Shown one piece after another: positions 37,231 to 46,429 of a DNA stretch of 64,000 nt. The translations under genes and the position numbers were made by a program. The stretch comes from Roseitranquillus sp963776845. Its GTDB lineage: Bacteria > Pseudomonadota > Alphaproteobacteria > Rhodobacterales > Rhodobacteraceae. The number at the start of each line of letters is the position of its first letter. Position 1 is the stretch's first letter. The notes below the pieces were generated by a model. That model searched no databases, was not told where the DNA came from, and was given only the letters and a program-made list of their open reading frames with translations. Location of the stretch: positions 62,001 to 126,000 of the forward strand of contig CAVZOJ010000001.1 of the NCBI GenBank assembly GCA_963776845.1. The letters are read 5' to 3'.

Positions 37231-37689
37231 TCACTCTGCCTTCCGGGTCTCCCCGGCGAAGAGGGTCTTCCAGTCGTTCTTCATGCTGATCACGGTCCAG
37301 CCGTCTGCCTTCGCGGTGTCCGTCAGCGCCTGGCTGAAAGTGCCGACGGGCGTGTCCGGCAGCCCGCCGGCGGGGCCGTAGGCGAACTCGCGGTCGGCGT
37401 CGTCGTGCAGCGCAAACAGGCCCTGGCCGTAGAGCGGGTGCTCGACCCAGGTGGTGCCGTCCTGGTCGAAGGTGGCGATGCGGTCTTCCGGGGCGACGAA
37501 CTTCGCGCCGCCCTCGGTCGTCGTATCGGTGACGAAGTCGAGGATCGCCTACTTTGCCGCCCCGTCATTCCATGAGGGCAGAGGATCGTCCTGCGCGTGG
37601 ACCGGCCAGGGCGCTGCAAGGAGCGCAAAGACGGTGACGGCACAGCGGATGAGGCCGCGCCGGTGGATCGGGAAATGTCGGCTCCGCAT
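37231..37689 (-). pseudogene. HAD-family phosphatase-like protein, internal deletion and premature stop
   Basis: The protein has a signal peptide (CAVTVFALLAAPWPVHAQ) and the catalytic motif of periplasmic HAD phosphatase-like proteins (RIATFDQDGTTWVEHPLYGQ). A TAG at 37549-37551 interrupts the frame at codon 47 (GAAK then AILDFV); CAG to TAG would explain it. After LFAL the sequence jumps to the family's C-terminus (HDDADREFAYGP, GWTVISMKNDWKTLF), so about 170 residues are missing. It lies 15 bp downstream of the first sulfatase gene and was probably its operon partner. Confidence 0.7.
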
Positions 37690-37704
37690 GCCAGGTCACT
37701 CCTT

Positions 37705-39303
37705 TCAGTTGCGGTTCGTTTCCATCAGCATCTCCATCACCTTGTCGATCGAGAAGCTGCCGGGCCGCTGACGGGGCGGAAACTCCTGGAAGGTGGCGAG
37801 ATGCTCGGCGACGATCTGCTGCGCGGGCAGCAGCACGAACATGTGGTCGACGAACCAGCGGACGTAGCCGCCGGCCTCGATTTCGGCGCGCTCGAACGGA
37901 TCGCTCCGGATGTTGAAGATCTTCGGTGCCCGCAGCGGCACGAGCGGCTGCACCCAGACCTCCAGCCCGTGCGACTGCTGCTCCATGAAAACGGCCTTGT
38001 ACTGGTCGTAGCGCAGCCCGGCGAGATCGCCGTCATCGGTCCAGTAGAAGAACGATCGCCGCGGGTCCTCCGCCTCGGGGTCGGCCAGAGCGGCGCTTTG
38101 GTCGTAGCCGTCGAGATGCACCCGGAACGTCGCATCGCCGGCGGCGTGACCTTCGAGCAGTTTCGACTTGATGTCGGGATCACCGGCCGCGGCGAGCAGG
38201 GTCGGCAGCCAGTCCTCGTGGGAGACGATCTGGTTGAACTCGCTGCGCGGCTCGACACGGCCCGGCCAACGGACGACCGCGGGGACGCGGTAGCCGCCCT
38301 CCCAGTTGGTGTTCTTCTCGCCGCGGAACGGCGTCGTGCCGCCATCGGGCCAGCTGAACGTCTCGGCCCCGTTGTCGGTGGTGTAGATGACGATGGTGTT
38401 GTCAGTGATACCCAGCTCGTCGAGCCTGTCGAGCAGGACACCCACCTGCCCGTCATGCTCGACCATGCCATCGGGGTAGATGCCGAGGCCGGTGACACCC
38501 TCGGATTCCGGCTTCAGGTGGGTCCAGATGTGCATGCGGCTGGGGTTGAACCAGACGAAGAACGGCTGTTCCGCCTCGTGCGCCCGGTCGATGAAGTCGA
38601 GCGTGGCGCCCAGGAACTCCTCGTCCACCGTCTCCATGCGCTCCCGGCTCAGAGGGCCGGTGTCCTCGCAACTCTGGTTGCCCCAGGCTCCAAAGCGCGG
38701 GTCCTCGCCGGGTGTGACCTCGGCGGTGGCCTCGCAGCGCATCACGCCGCGCGGCCCGAAGGTCTCGCGGAACACGGTGCCTTGCGGATAGTCGGGATGC
38801 TCCGGCTCCTCCTCGGCGTTGAGATGGTAGAGGTTGCCGAAGAACGCGTCGAAGCCGTGGGCCGTCGGCAGGAACTCGTTGCGGTCGCCAAGATGGTTCT
38901 TGCCGAACTGGCCGGTCACGTAGCCCAATGGCTTGAGAAGCTCGGCGATGGTGGGATCCTCGGGCTGCAGGCCCTCGGGCGCGCCGGGGAGGCCGACCTT
39001 CAGAAGGCCGGTCCGCATCGGACTCTGGCCGGTGATGAAGGCGGCGCGGCCGGCGGTGCAGGATTGCTGGGCGTAGTAGTCGGTGAACAGACCGCCCTCT
39101 TCGGCGATCCGGTCGATGTTGGGGGTGCGGTAGCCCATCATGCCGCGATTGTAGGCGGAGATGTTCCAGTAGCCGACGTCGTCGCCCATGATGACGAGGA
39201 TATTGGGCTTGGTGTCCGTGTCCTGTGCCAGGATAGGGGACGCGATGGGAAGAGACAGCGCGGCAAGCGCGGCTGTGAGAAGTCCTGAGCGTGGTGTCAT
39301 CAT
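37705..39303 (-). CDS. Secreted arylsulfatase-type sulfatase
   Basis: A 532-residue periplasmic sulfatase with a signal peptide (LLTAALAALSLPIASPILAQ). Metal-binding aspartates lie in NILVIMGDDVGYWN, and the cysteine to be converted to formylglycine lies in SCTAGRAAFITG. TTDNGAETFSWPDGG and FRGEKNTNWEGGYRVPAVVR complete the active site. It should hydrolyse sulfate esters. The motif is CTAGR, with alanine where most sulfatases have proline. No formylglycine-generating enzyme is encoded in the window. It pairs with a related sulfatase at 39976-41724. Confidence 0.92.
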   Translation of the reverse strand: MMTPRSGLLTAALAALSLPIASPILAQDTDTKPNILVIMGDDVGYWNISAYNRGMMGYRTPNIDRIAEEGGLFTDYYAQQSCTAGRAAFITGQSPMRTGLLKVGLPGAPEGLQPEDPTIAELLKPLGYVTGQFGKNHLGDRNEFLPTAHGFDAFFGNLYHLNAEEEPEHPDYPQGTVFRETFGPRGVMRCEATAEVTPGEDPRFGAWGNQSCEDTGPLSRERMETVDEEFLGATLDFIDRAHEAEQPFFVWFNPSRMHIWTHLKPESEGVTGLGIYPDGMVEHDGQVGVLLDRLDELGITDNTIVIYTTDNGAETFSWPDGGTTPFRGEKNTNWEGGYRVPAVVRWPGRVEPRSEFNQIVSHEDWLPTLLAAAGDPDIKSKLLEGHAAGDATFRVHLDGYDQSAALADPEAEDPRRSFFYWTDDGDLAGLRYDQYKAVFMEQQSHGLEVWVQPLVPLRAPKIFNIRSDPFERAEIEAGGYVRWFVDHMFVLLPAQQIVAEHLATFQEFPPRQRPGSFSIDKVMEMLMETNRN

Positions 39304-39358
39304 GGTGAATCCCGGGTCTGGGTGAGGGACGGTCCGCGCGGACCGTCCGGGAAAAGGG

Positions 39359-39820
39359 TCAGCGCAATTCGAATTCCTCGACATCCAGCGCGGCGCCGGT
39401 CCCGATGATCCCCGAGGCGCTGATCGGCTGGAGGGCGACCGTGTGCTTGCTGCCGCCGATCAGGACGTTGGCCGCGGCCCCTGCGCCGAGCGCAACCGAC
39501 GCGGTTCCGCCGACATAGCGGCCGGCGAGCGAGCCCGCCTCGGCCGCATCCGACGATGGCGCGAGCACGCCCCAGACCAGCGTCACGTCCTTGGTGACCG
39601 ACAGATTGACGCCGAGCGCCTTGATCTCGCCGGTATAGGTCTGCGTGTCGCCGGTCTTCGGCTTGAATTCGCAGGCGAACTCCTCGTTGGTATAGACGAC
39701 GTCGTTCTGAACGCTCGTCAGCTTGCACGTCAGAACGCCGATGTCGGCGCGGGCATAGACGGCGGAAGCCGACACGGTCAGCGCGATCGCGGCTGCCATT
39801 CCAAGTGGGGCGTATTTCAT
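39359..39820 (-). CDS. Secreted DUF992 protein
   Basis: A 153-residue protein with a signal peptide (MKYAPLGMAAAIALTVSASA) and a DUF992 domain (ADIGVLTCKLTSVQND, EFACEFKPKTGDTQTYTGEI, VTLVWGVLAPSS, LAGRYVGGTASVALGAGAAA). DUF992 proteins are small periplasmic proteins of alphaproteobacteria with no known role. It stands between two sulfatase genes on the same strand, which suggests a link to them. Confidence 0.85.
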   Translation of the reverse strand: MKYAPLGMAAAIALTVSASAVYARADIGVLTCKLTSVQNDVVYTNEEFACEFKPKTGDTQTYTGEIKALGVNLSVTKDVTLVWGVLAPSSDAAEAGSLAGRYVGGTASVALGAGAAANVLIGGSKHTVALQPISASGIIGTGAALDVEEFELR

Positions 39821-39975
39821 TTCCTTGTCCTCTTGTTCTGCTCTGGTTTTTAAGACGATTACTGTTGCGTAGACTTGCCCGCCGCGGCGGGCTGCGATGC
39901 ACGCGGCATTGGGTTTCGTCTGGTGCAGGCGCCCGGTTCTCGGGCGCCTGAACCTGGTTCAGCTCAAACGGTCCG

Positions 39976-41724
39976 TCAGTGACCGGCGTGGCTGGAGGTG
40001 TTCATGTTCTTCACCTGCTGGATGACGTCTTCCAGGTTGTAGCTGGCCGGATCCTGCATCGGCGGGAAGTCGCGGTAGGTCTCGAGTTCCCGCAGCCACA
40101 GCTGCTGGCCGATCGGCAGGATGTTCCAGTCATAGACATAGGCCGTCATGGGCGCGGCAATGGCGCCGCCCATGCCGAACAACGTCTTCGTATGCGCCCC
40201 GACCGACGCCTCGAACGGATCGCGCTTGATGTTCACGACCTGGGTCCAGTGGTAAGGCTGAACGCCCGCAGTAAAGCCTTCGGGCGACTGCGAAACCATG
40301 GCGAAGTACATCTTCCAGTTCTTGTAGCGAACGGCAGACGGATCCTTGCCCGAGTAGTACATGAAGTAGTCCCGCGCCGGCTCGTCGGCCTCGCCGGTCA
40401 GATACGCCATCTGGTTGACGCCATCGAGCGTCGTCTTGACGATGCCGGGATACTCGCCTGCCTCAATCGTGGCCTTCAGATCGTTGCCCGTCGGGCCACC
40501 GGCCGCTTCGACCAGCGTCGGCAGCCAATCGAGCGACGCGAAAGTGCCGTTCAGAATCGTGCCGGGGTCGATCTTGCCGGGCCAACGAACGACCATCGGT
40601 GCGCGCATGCCGCCTTCCCAGGTGGTCAGCTTGCCGCCCGCGAACGGGGTCACGCCACCATCGGGGTAGGTGATCACTTCGGCGCCATTGTCGGTGGTGA
40701 AGGCGATGATCGTATTGTCGAGTTCGCCCATCTCCTCGAGCTTGTCGAGCACATAGCCGATGTTGTCGTCCATTTGCTTCATGCCGGCTTCGTTGACGCC
40801 CCAGTCCTTGCCGCCCTTCGTGCCGACCTGGTCAAGGTACTCATCCGACAGAACGGTGGTGATGTGCATGCGGGCCGGGTTGTACCAGACGAAGAATGGC
40901 TTGCCGGTCTCCTCGGGGTCGTTGCGGTCGAGAAAATCGATGACCTGGGCAGAGATCTCCTCGTCGATGGTCTTGGAGCGTTCCAGCGTCAGCGGGCCTT
41001 CATCCTTGCAGGTCATGTTCGCCGCGGTGCCATCGCTAGACGTGCAATGCATCACCGGACGCGGCGGCGTTAGGCATATGGTTGTCGCCGGGTCGACGGC
41101 GCCCGGGACTTCGGCCAGTCCGGGAACCGGCGTGTTCCGACATGGCGGCGCTATGACCTGGTCGGTCGGCGAGGAGTTGATGTCGGGGAAGCTGACCCCC
41201 TGCATCGCATCTAGATGATAGAGATAGCCCCAGAATTCCTGAAACCCGTGGGCGGTCGGCAGGGCGTCGGTATGGTCGCCCAGGTGGTTCTTGCCGAACT
41301 CGCCTGTGTTGTAACCGAGATCCAGAAGGAACTTGGAAAGCATCGGCGTACCGGGTTGCAGATAACTCGGGCTGCCGGGCAATTGCGGCATGATCATGCC
41401 GGTCCGCAGCGGCTGCATGCCGGTGATGAAAGCGTTTCGCCCGGCCGTGCAGCTCTGCTCGGCGTAGTAGTCGGTGAACATCGCTCCCTCTTCGCCGAGC
41501 CGGTCGATGTTGGGCGTCTCGCCGACCATCAGGCCGCGGTGGTAGATGCTCGGCTGCATCCAACCGATATCGTCGCCCATGATGAACAGGATGTTCGGCT
41601 TGGCTTCCGCGTCCTGTGCCGAAGCCGGCGTCATCGACCCCAGCGCTCCGGCCCCGAGGGCGAGGGCACCGGTAATCCCGAGGCACGCGCTGCGTGCGAC
41701 GGCACTGCGTACTTTCCGTCTCAT
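39976..41724 (-). CDS. Secreted arylsulfatase-type sulfatase
   Basis: A 582-residue sulfatase with a signal peptide ending SMTPASAQ. The active site is visible: NILFIMGDDIGWMQPSIYHR, SCTAGRNAFITGMQ (formylglycine cysteine), GEFGKNHLGDHTDALPTAHG, FTTDNGAEVITYPDGG and FAGGKLTTWEGGMRAPMVVR. ATG 41724 has AAAGGAGA upstream. It is divergent from the membrane TPR regulator, with the small helical protein between them. It shares the CTAGR motif with the first sulfatase and is probably a paralogue. Confidence 0.92.
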   Translation of the reverse strand: MRRKVRSAVARSACLGITGALALGAGALGSMTPASAQDAEAKPNILFIMGDDIGWMQPSIYHRGLMVGETPNIDRLGEEGAMFTDYYAEQSCTAGRNAFITGMQPLRTGMIMPQLPGSPSYLQPGTPMLSKFLLDLGYNTGEFGKNHLGDHTDALPTAHGFQEFWGYLYHLDAMQGVSFPDINSSPTDQVIAPPCRNTPVPGLAEVPGAVDPATTICLTPPRPVMHCTSSDGTAANMTCKDEGPLTLERSKTIDEEISAQVIDFLDRNDPEETGKPFFVWYNPARMHITTVLSDEYLDQVGTKGGKDWGVNEAGMKQMDDNIGYVLDKLEEMGELDNTIIAFTTDNGAEVITYPDGGVTPFAGGKLTTWEGGMRAPMVVRWPGKIDPGTILNGTFASLDWLPTLVEAAGGPTGNDLKATIEAGEYPGIVKTTLDGVNQMAYLTGEADEPARDYFMYYSGKDPSAVRYKNWKMYFAMVSQSPEGFTAGVQPYHWTQVVNIKRDPFEASVGAHTKTLFGMGGAIAAPMTAYVYDWNILPIGQQLWLRELETYRDFPPMQDPASYNLEDVIQQVKNMNTSSHAGH

Positions 41725-41785
41725 TGCTCGTTCTCCTTTAATCGTTTGTGTCGTGGACCCAGGTTCTCCCAGCGTCCGATGCGGA

Positions 41786-42049
41786 TCAGGTGTCGTCGGG
41801 CGGTCGGAGCGGGGCCGACGCAGCGTCAAGAAGCGCGAGGACTTCGGATTCGAGCTCCGCAGCGAGCTGGCGATATTCCTCCGTCCGCGACACGTTGCGC
41901 TCGACGATCTGCCAGTGCCGGAGGACCCGGAGCGCTTCCTCGTAATCGTCGCAGACGGCCCGAAACTCTTCGTCCTGATCATAGAGCCTGTGGACCTCCA
42001 GCTCCCGCGTCGGAAACCGCTGCACGAGGACAGCCAGCCTTGCCACCAC
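41786..42049 (-). CDS. Small helical protein of unknown function
   Basis: An 87-residue, strongly charged helical protein (DQDEEFRAVCDDYEEALRVL, RTEEYRQLAAELESEVLALL). Similar short proteins are found near cyclases and sulfatases in alphaproteobacteria, but I cannot name the family with certainty. The GTG start has GGGGGAG upstream. It lies 62 bp upstream of the second sulfatase gene on the same strand and may share its transcript. Confidence 0.65.
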   Translation of the reverse strand: MVARLAVLVQRFPTRELEVHRLYDQDEEFRAVCDDYEEALRVLRHWQIVERNVSRTEEYRQLAAELESEVLALLDAASAPLRPPDDT

Positions 42050-42233
42050 ATCGCTCCCCCAATGGGCAGAACTGGCGGCAGGAGGTCACGAAACGCGGGG
42101 AGCCGGGAGGTGCGAACAGGTGCGCACATGTGTTCCCGCGGGTGATCGGGCGGGGGTGAGGGTTCCCTTACCCAAGGGCATCCGGTATGCTCCCGTCGGC
42201 TCAGGGACGGCCCGAGGGCGTTGGGGTGAAACT

Positions 42234-44054
42234 ATGGAAAGGCCTGTCGGCCTGATCGAACGCGGCATGACGTCGTCGCGCGCGCCGCCATCCTCAACCG
42301 AGGTTCAGGCTCAATTGGACCGGATGCTGGACGGTTCTGCGTTCCAGGCCAGCCAAAGACGGCGCACGATGCTGCGCTTCGTCGTCGAGGAGACGCTGGC
42401 CGGTCGTGGCGGCCGGCTCAAGGGTTTCGCGCTGGCCATCGCTGTTTTCGGGCGCGACGAGACCTTCGATTCACAATCCGATCCGGTCGTTCGGTTCGAG
42501 GCGCGCCGCCTCAGGCGCGACCTCGACAGCTACTACATCGACGCGGGCAGCGAGGACCCCGTCCGCATCACCATCCCCAAGGGTGGCTACGTCCCGCATT
42601 TCGCGTGGCAGAACCAGGAGGCGCACGCCCCGACGCTCGCGCCCGACCCGGTGCCGGAGGGCACGCCGCCCGGTGATGCGGACCCTGTCTCGACGCCCTC
42701 GGGCGAGGCTGGTACCATGGTCGAGCGCCTCCGCGGGCGTCTGATGCCGGCCGCGATCCTTCTCGCTATTTGCGGCGTGGCGGCGATCGCCGTCGCCGTT
42801 TTCGGCCAGCGCGACACGGTACCGGATGCGGCGCAGCCCCGGAATCCCGCGATCGTCGTGATGCCGTTCGAGGCGTTCGGAGACACCGATGACATCGGGC
42901 TGATCGCGTCCAGCGTCACCGAGGAACTGATCGCGAACCTCATGCTCTTCAAGGATTTCCGGGTCTACTCGGCGGCGTCGAGCTTTCGGCTTGATGCGGG
43001 CGCCGATCCCGCCACCCTTGGGCGTGACCTTGGTGTTTCCTTCGTCGTGTCGGGTGTCATGCAAGCGCAGAACGGCCAGGCGCGCATTCGTGCCAAGCTG
43101 GTCGACCCGGAGACGGGCGAGGTCCGCTGGAGCGGCAGTTTCGACGAACCGCTCGCGCCGGGCGATCTTTTCGGGGCGCAACACGATCTGGCGGTGGCGA
43201 TCTCGACCGCACTGGGTGAGCCCTTCGGCGCCGTGAAAGATGCCATCGGGCGGCGCATGGCCCAAGACGGCGTCCCCAGCATGCCAAGCTACGCCTGCAT
43301 CCTGCGCGCTTATGAGTACAGGCGAACCTTCGAGGATGCGCTTCATGCGCCCGCAATTGCCTGTCTCAAAGAGACGGTCGTGCGCGATCCCGAGTACGCA
43401 GATGCTTGGGCGATGCTCGGTTGGCTGCACCTTGATACGGTGCGCAATGACCTCGCCCCGACGGCCGAACATCCGGCAGAGATGGCGGCAGCGTTCGAGG
43501 CGGCCTCGCATGCCGTTGCGCTTGAGCCGAAGAGCCCGCGGACGCTCGCGGCACTCTCTGCCATCACGTTCTACCAGGGCGACTATGAGACGGCGGAGGA
43601 TCTGCAACACGAGGTCCTGGCTCTCAATCCGTACGATCCCGACGCTCTCGCGCAACTCGGCTGGCGGATCGCGGTGCGCGGCAATCGCGAGGGTCTCGAC
43701 TATCTCGAGCAGGCCATCGCGCGCAGCGCCAATCCGCCGGGTTGGTATTCGCATCTTATAGCGGTCTACGCCTATCTTGATGGCGATTACGCACGCGCGC
43801 TAGACGCGGCCGAGAAATCCGCGGCCGTTGGCTCGGCCCTCGGCCTGTCGTTCGCGGCGATCAGTCACGCCAAGCTCGGCGACACGGAGGCGGCGCAAGA
43901 CGCCCTGGCCGCGATGGCCGCAGCGTGGCCGCTGATGGGACGCGACCCAGCCACTGCCTACCGCATGCACCAAGCCACCGACGAGATCGTCGAGGCGCTG
44001 GTCGCCGGGTTGCGGGACGCGGGTTGGACTGAACCGGACAACGCATCGGAATGA
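42234..44054 (+). CDS. Membrane regulator: winged-helix, TM, FlgO-like and TPR domains
   Basis: A 606-residue protein. The N-terminal part (QLDRMLDGSAFQASQRRRTM, KGFALAIAVFGRDETFDSQS, DPVVRFEARRLRRDLDSYYI, RITIPKGGYVPHF) is the winged-helix DNA-binding module seen in many alphaproteobacterial regulators. A single membrane span follows at about residues 160-185 (AAILLAICGVAAIAVAVFG), then a periplasmic FlgO-like domain (NPAIVVMPFEAFGDTDDIGL) and C-terminal TPRs. The layout suggests a transmembrane sensor-regulator. It is divergent from the sulfatase cluster and is a candidate regulator of it. Confidence 0.82.
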   Translation: MERPVGLIERGMTSSRAPPSSTEVQAQLDRMLDGSAFQASQRRRTMLRFVVEETLAGRGGRLKGFALAIAVFGRDETFDSQSDPVVRFEARRLRRDLDSYYIDAGSEDPVRITIPKGGYVPHFAWQNQEAHAPTLAPDPVPEGTPPGDADPVSTPSGEAGTMVERLRGRLMPAAILLAICGVAAIAVAVFGQRDTVPDAAQPRNPAIVVMPFEAFGDTDDIGLIASSVTEELIANLMLFKDFRVYSAASSFRLDAGADPATLGRDLGVSFVVSGVMQAQNGQARIRAKLVDPETGEVRWSGSFDEPLAPGDLFGAQHDLAVAISTALGEPFGAVKDAIGRRMAQDGVPSMPSYACILRAYEYRRTFEDALHAPAIACLKETVVRDPEYADAWAMLGWLHLDTVRNDLAPTAEHPAEMAAAFEAASHAVALEPKSPRTLAALSAITFYQGDYETAEDLQHEVLALNPYDPDALAQLGWRIAVRGNREGLDYLEQAIARSANPPGWYSHLIAVYAYLDGDYARALDAAEKSAAVGSALGLSFAAISHAKLGDTEAAQDALAAMAAAWPLMGRDPATAYRMHQATDEIVEALVAGLRDAGWTEPDNASE

Positions 44055-44448
44055 CGGCACAGACACTTGCCCGGAGAACTTCGACCGGTGCGCAGCTGCG
44101 AGGGACAGATCCATGTGTAGGGTGCCGTCCGACTTCGGGAAGCTCTGAAGAACCTCGGCATCGGGCGGTGATCTGGTAGTCTGGCGGCGACCTCGATGGA
44201 GCCGCCCTCAATGAACCAGAGCACCTTCGCGTCGTTTGCCTATGCGACGAAGAAGAAGCGCACCCGCCGCGAGGCGTTTCTCGCCGAGATGGAGGCGGTG
44301 GTGCCCGGGGCGCGTCTGACGGCGCTGATCGAGCCGCACTACCCGAAGGCGGGACCGAAGGGCGGGCGGCCGGCGATGCCGCTGGAGGTGATGCTGCGGG
44401 TCTACTGTCTCCAGCAGTGGTACGCGCTGTCCGACCCGGCGGCGGAGG

Positions 44449-44496
44449 GTTCAAGCGTATAGCAATCGATCCAGTTGATCGATTGTAGCGCAGAAC
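44449..44496 (+). repeat. 48-bp palindromic element, family B, copy 1
   Basis: It begins GTTCAAGCGTATAG, has the core GATCCAGTTGATC inside a 9-bp perfect stem (CAATCGATC/GATCGATTG) and ends TAGCGCAGAAC. Copy B of the IS5 transposase lacks this insertion, so the left and right limits are secure within a few bases. Confidence 0.8.
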
Positions 44497-44918
44497 CTCT
44501 ACGACAGCGACGCCATGCGCCGGTTCGCCGGGCTCGAGCTGGGCGACGATGCGATCCCGGACGAGACGACCATCCTGAACTTCCGCCACCTGCTGGAGCG
44601 GCACGAGCTGACGCGTGCGATCTTCGAGGCGATCAACAGCTATCTTCGCGAGCGCGGCATCCTGTTGCGCGAGGGAACGTTGGTCGATGCGACGCTCATC
44701 GACGCGCCAAGCTCGACGAAGAACAAGCAGGGCGCACGCGACCCGGAGATGAGCAGCACGAAGAAGGGCAACGACTGGTATTTCGGGATGAAGGCGCATG
44801 TCGGCGTCGATATTGGCAGCGGCGTGGTCTACACGCTCGAAACCAGCACCGCCAAGGTCCACGACAGCCAGAAGTTCGACGACCTGCTTCACGGCGACGA
44901 GCAGGCGGTGTTCGGCGA

Positions 44919-44960
44919 GTTGCCAGGGTTGCGCCACCGGTTCGAGCAACCGCTGGCGAC
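44919..44960 (+). repeat. 42-bp hairpin element, family A, in IS5 copy A
   Basis: GTTGCCAG-GGTTGC, loop GCCACCGGTTCGA, then GCAACC-G-CTGGCGAC, a stem of about 14 pairs. It lies between the codons for VFG and DGYVS and is one G shorter than in copy B, which shifts the frame. Confidence 0.75.
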
Positions 44961-45385
44961 GGCTATGTCAGCGGAGAGCGGGAGGAAGCATTCCGCGCCC
45001 AGGGCAAGCTCTGGGGCGTGATGCGCAAGGCTCCGAAAGGCGGCAAGCTGCATCCGATCGACGAGCGCATCAACCGGATCATCGCCAGCCTGCGGGCCAA
45101 GGTCGAGCACCCGTTCCGGGTGATGAAATGCCAGTTCGGCTTCTGTTCAGTCCCGTCATTTGGTTGATGAGAACGGCGGTGAGAAAGTCGGCCACGGTAG
45201 CGGCGGGATGAGCCCGCGGCGGGCGGCGTAAAAGTCGGCCACGTTTGCCCTCTCTGGCGGCAGGGAGGGTGGGGGCATTTTCACCGTGGAGCTGTATCGT
45301 AGGGTTCGCCGCGCCTACTTCAGGCAAGGCATGAGCAAGCGCGCCATCGCGCGTCACTTCTGCATCTCACGCGACAGCGTCGACA

Positions 45386-45433
45386 GTTCGGAGGATCAGG
45401 GATTGATCCAGTGGATCAATCCCCCGACGGACG
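45386..45433 (+). repeat. 48-bp palindromic element, family B, copy 2
   Basis: It begins GTTCGGAGGATCAG, has the core GATCCAGTGGATC inside the stem GGGATTGATC/GATCAATCCC, and ends near GACGGACG. It falls between SVD and the next codons of istA (LYSVPPGYRR). Confidence 0.65.
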
Positions 45434-46076
45434 ATCTTGTACTCCGTGCCGCCGGGCTACCGGCGGACCGCGCCGGTGAAGCGGCTGAAGCTGGACGGGT
45501 TCACCGAGATCATCGACGCTTGGCTGCTTGAGGACGCCGACCGCCCTCGCAAGCAGCGGCACACCGCCAAGCGGGTCCTCGACCGCTTGCGAGACGAGCA
45601 CGGGTTCACCGGCGGCTACACCATCGTGAAGGCATACCTGCGCGAGCACCAGCGGCGCAGCCGCAAGATGTTCGTGCCGCTGCATCACGCTCCCGGCCAC
45701 GCGCAGGCGGACTTTGGCGAGGCGCTGGTGGTGATCGGCGGGGTCGAGCAGAAGGCGCACTTCTTTGTCTTCGACCTGCCGCACAGCGATGCCTGCTACG
45801 TTCGCGCCTACCCGGCGGCGACGGCCGAGGCGTGGGCCGATGGCCACGTCCACGCCTTCGCGTTCTTCGGGCGGGTGCCGCTATCGGTGCTCAACATCTG
45901 GCTGGAGGAGCAATGCCGCAAGCGGCAATCGGAGATCCTGCGCGGCCACCAGGAGACGATCGGCGAGCGGCTCCAGCGTGATCTCGCAGCGATGATGCCG
46001 CTGCCGCCGGCGCCATTCGAGGCCTGCGACCAGGCGACGGGCCGGGTCAGCTCGCAGGCGCTGGTGCGGTACAGGA

Positions 46077-46124
46077 GTTCGAGCGTGAAAAAATCGATCC
46101 AGTGGATCGATTTTAGCGAAGAAC
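46077..46124 (+). repeat. 48-bp palindromic element, family B, copy 3
   Basis: It begins GTTCGAGCGTGAAA, has the core GATCCAGTGGATC in the stem AAAATCGATC/GATCGATTTT and ends TAGCGAAGAAC. It falls between VRYR and NDYSVPVSYG of istA. It is the closest relative of copy 1 in the IS5 gene. Confidence 0.8.
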
Positions 46125-46210
46125 GACTACTCGGTGCCGGTCAGCTACGGCCACCGCGAGGTCTGGATCAGGGGCTACGTCGACGAAGTCGTCATCGGCT
46201 GCGGCGGAGA

Positions 46211-46254
46211 CGGTGAGCCGCCGAAGGCGCCACCGGTTCGAGCCCGGCGGCGAA
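46211..46254 (+). repeat. Hairpin element, family A, in istA
   Basis: It begins GGTGAGCCGCCG and ends CGGCGGCGAA, around the loop GCGCCACCGGTTCGAGC. It interrupts the istA segment that should read GGEIARHSRCYGRE. The loop is the same as in the IS5 hairpins, although the stems differ. Confidence 0.7.
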
Positions 46255-46429
46255 CGCCCGCCATTCCCGATGCTACGGCCGCGAGGACATGGTCTTCGAC
46301 CCGGTCGGCCCTGACGGGCCGAAGCGCCTCGACACGCGCCAGCTATCTGGAGAGCGCGCGCGCCGAGGCGCTCATCGCCGAGTGGCCGGGATTGCGTTGA
46401 GACGGCGTGAACGGTCAGAGGCTTACACG

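Larger units (their letters stand above)
44137..45143 (+). mobile_element. IS5-family element copy A (3' end lost)
   Basis: The left inverted repeat GGGAAGCTCTGAAGAAC begins at 44137. The transposase gene follows but its last ~50 codons and the right end are replaced by an IS21 end at 45144. Two palindromic insertions are inside (44449-44496 and 44919-44960). Confidence 0.8.
44211..45143 (+). pseudogene. IS5 family transposase copy A, interrupted
   Basis: The DDE transposase reads FASFAYATKKKRTRREAFLA, GPKGGRPAMPLEVMLRVYCL, then is stopped by a 48-bp palindromic insertion carrying in-frame stop codons. It resumes with YDSDAMRRFAGLELGDDAIP, TLVDATLIDAPSSTKNKQGA and DWYFGMKAHVGVDIGSGVVY, shifts frame at the hairpin insertion (FGELPG then GYVSGEREEAF in another frame) and ends at KCQFGF. 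It is inactive. Nearly identical to copies B (50277-51269) and C (54857-55636). Confidence 0.85.
45144..46400 (+). mobile_element. IS21-family fragment with istA
   Basis: The left end begins TGTTCAGTCCCG and carries two copies of AAAGTCGGCCACG (45184 and 45231), typical of IS21 terminal repeats. It cuts off the 3' end of IS5 copy A. istA is present but broken, istB is absent, and no right end is visible. Confidence 0.7.
45286..46400 (+). pseudogene. IS21 transposase IstA, interrupted three times
   Basis: The N-terminus (MELYRRVRRAYFRQGMSKRA, IARHFCISRDSVD) is followed by a 48-bp insertion. The catalytic core resumes in another frame (SVPPGYRRTAPVKRLKLDGF, GHAQADFGEALVVIGG with the first DDE aspartate, FFVFDLPHSDACYVRAYP). 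A second 48-bp insertion follows at VRYR (46077-46124), then DYSVPVSYGHREVWIRGYVD, a hairpin of family A (46211-46254), and YGREDMVFDP, after which homology ends. It cannot encode an active protein. Confidence 0.8.
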
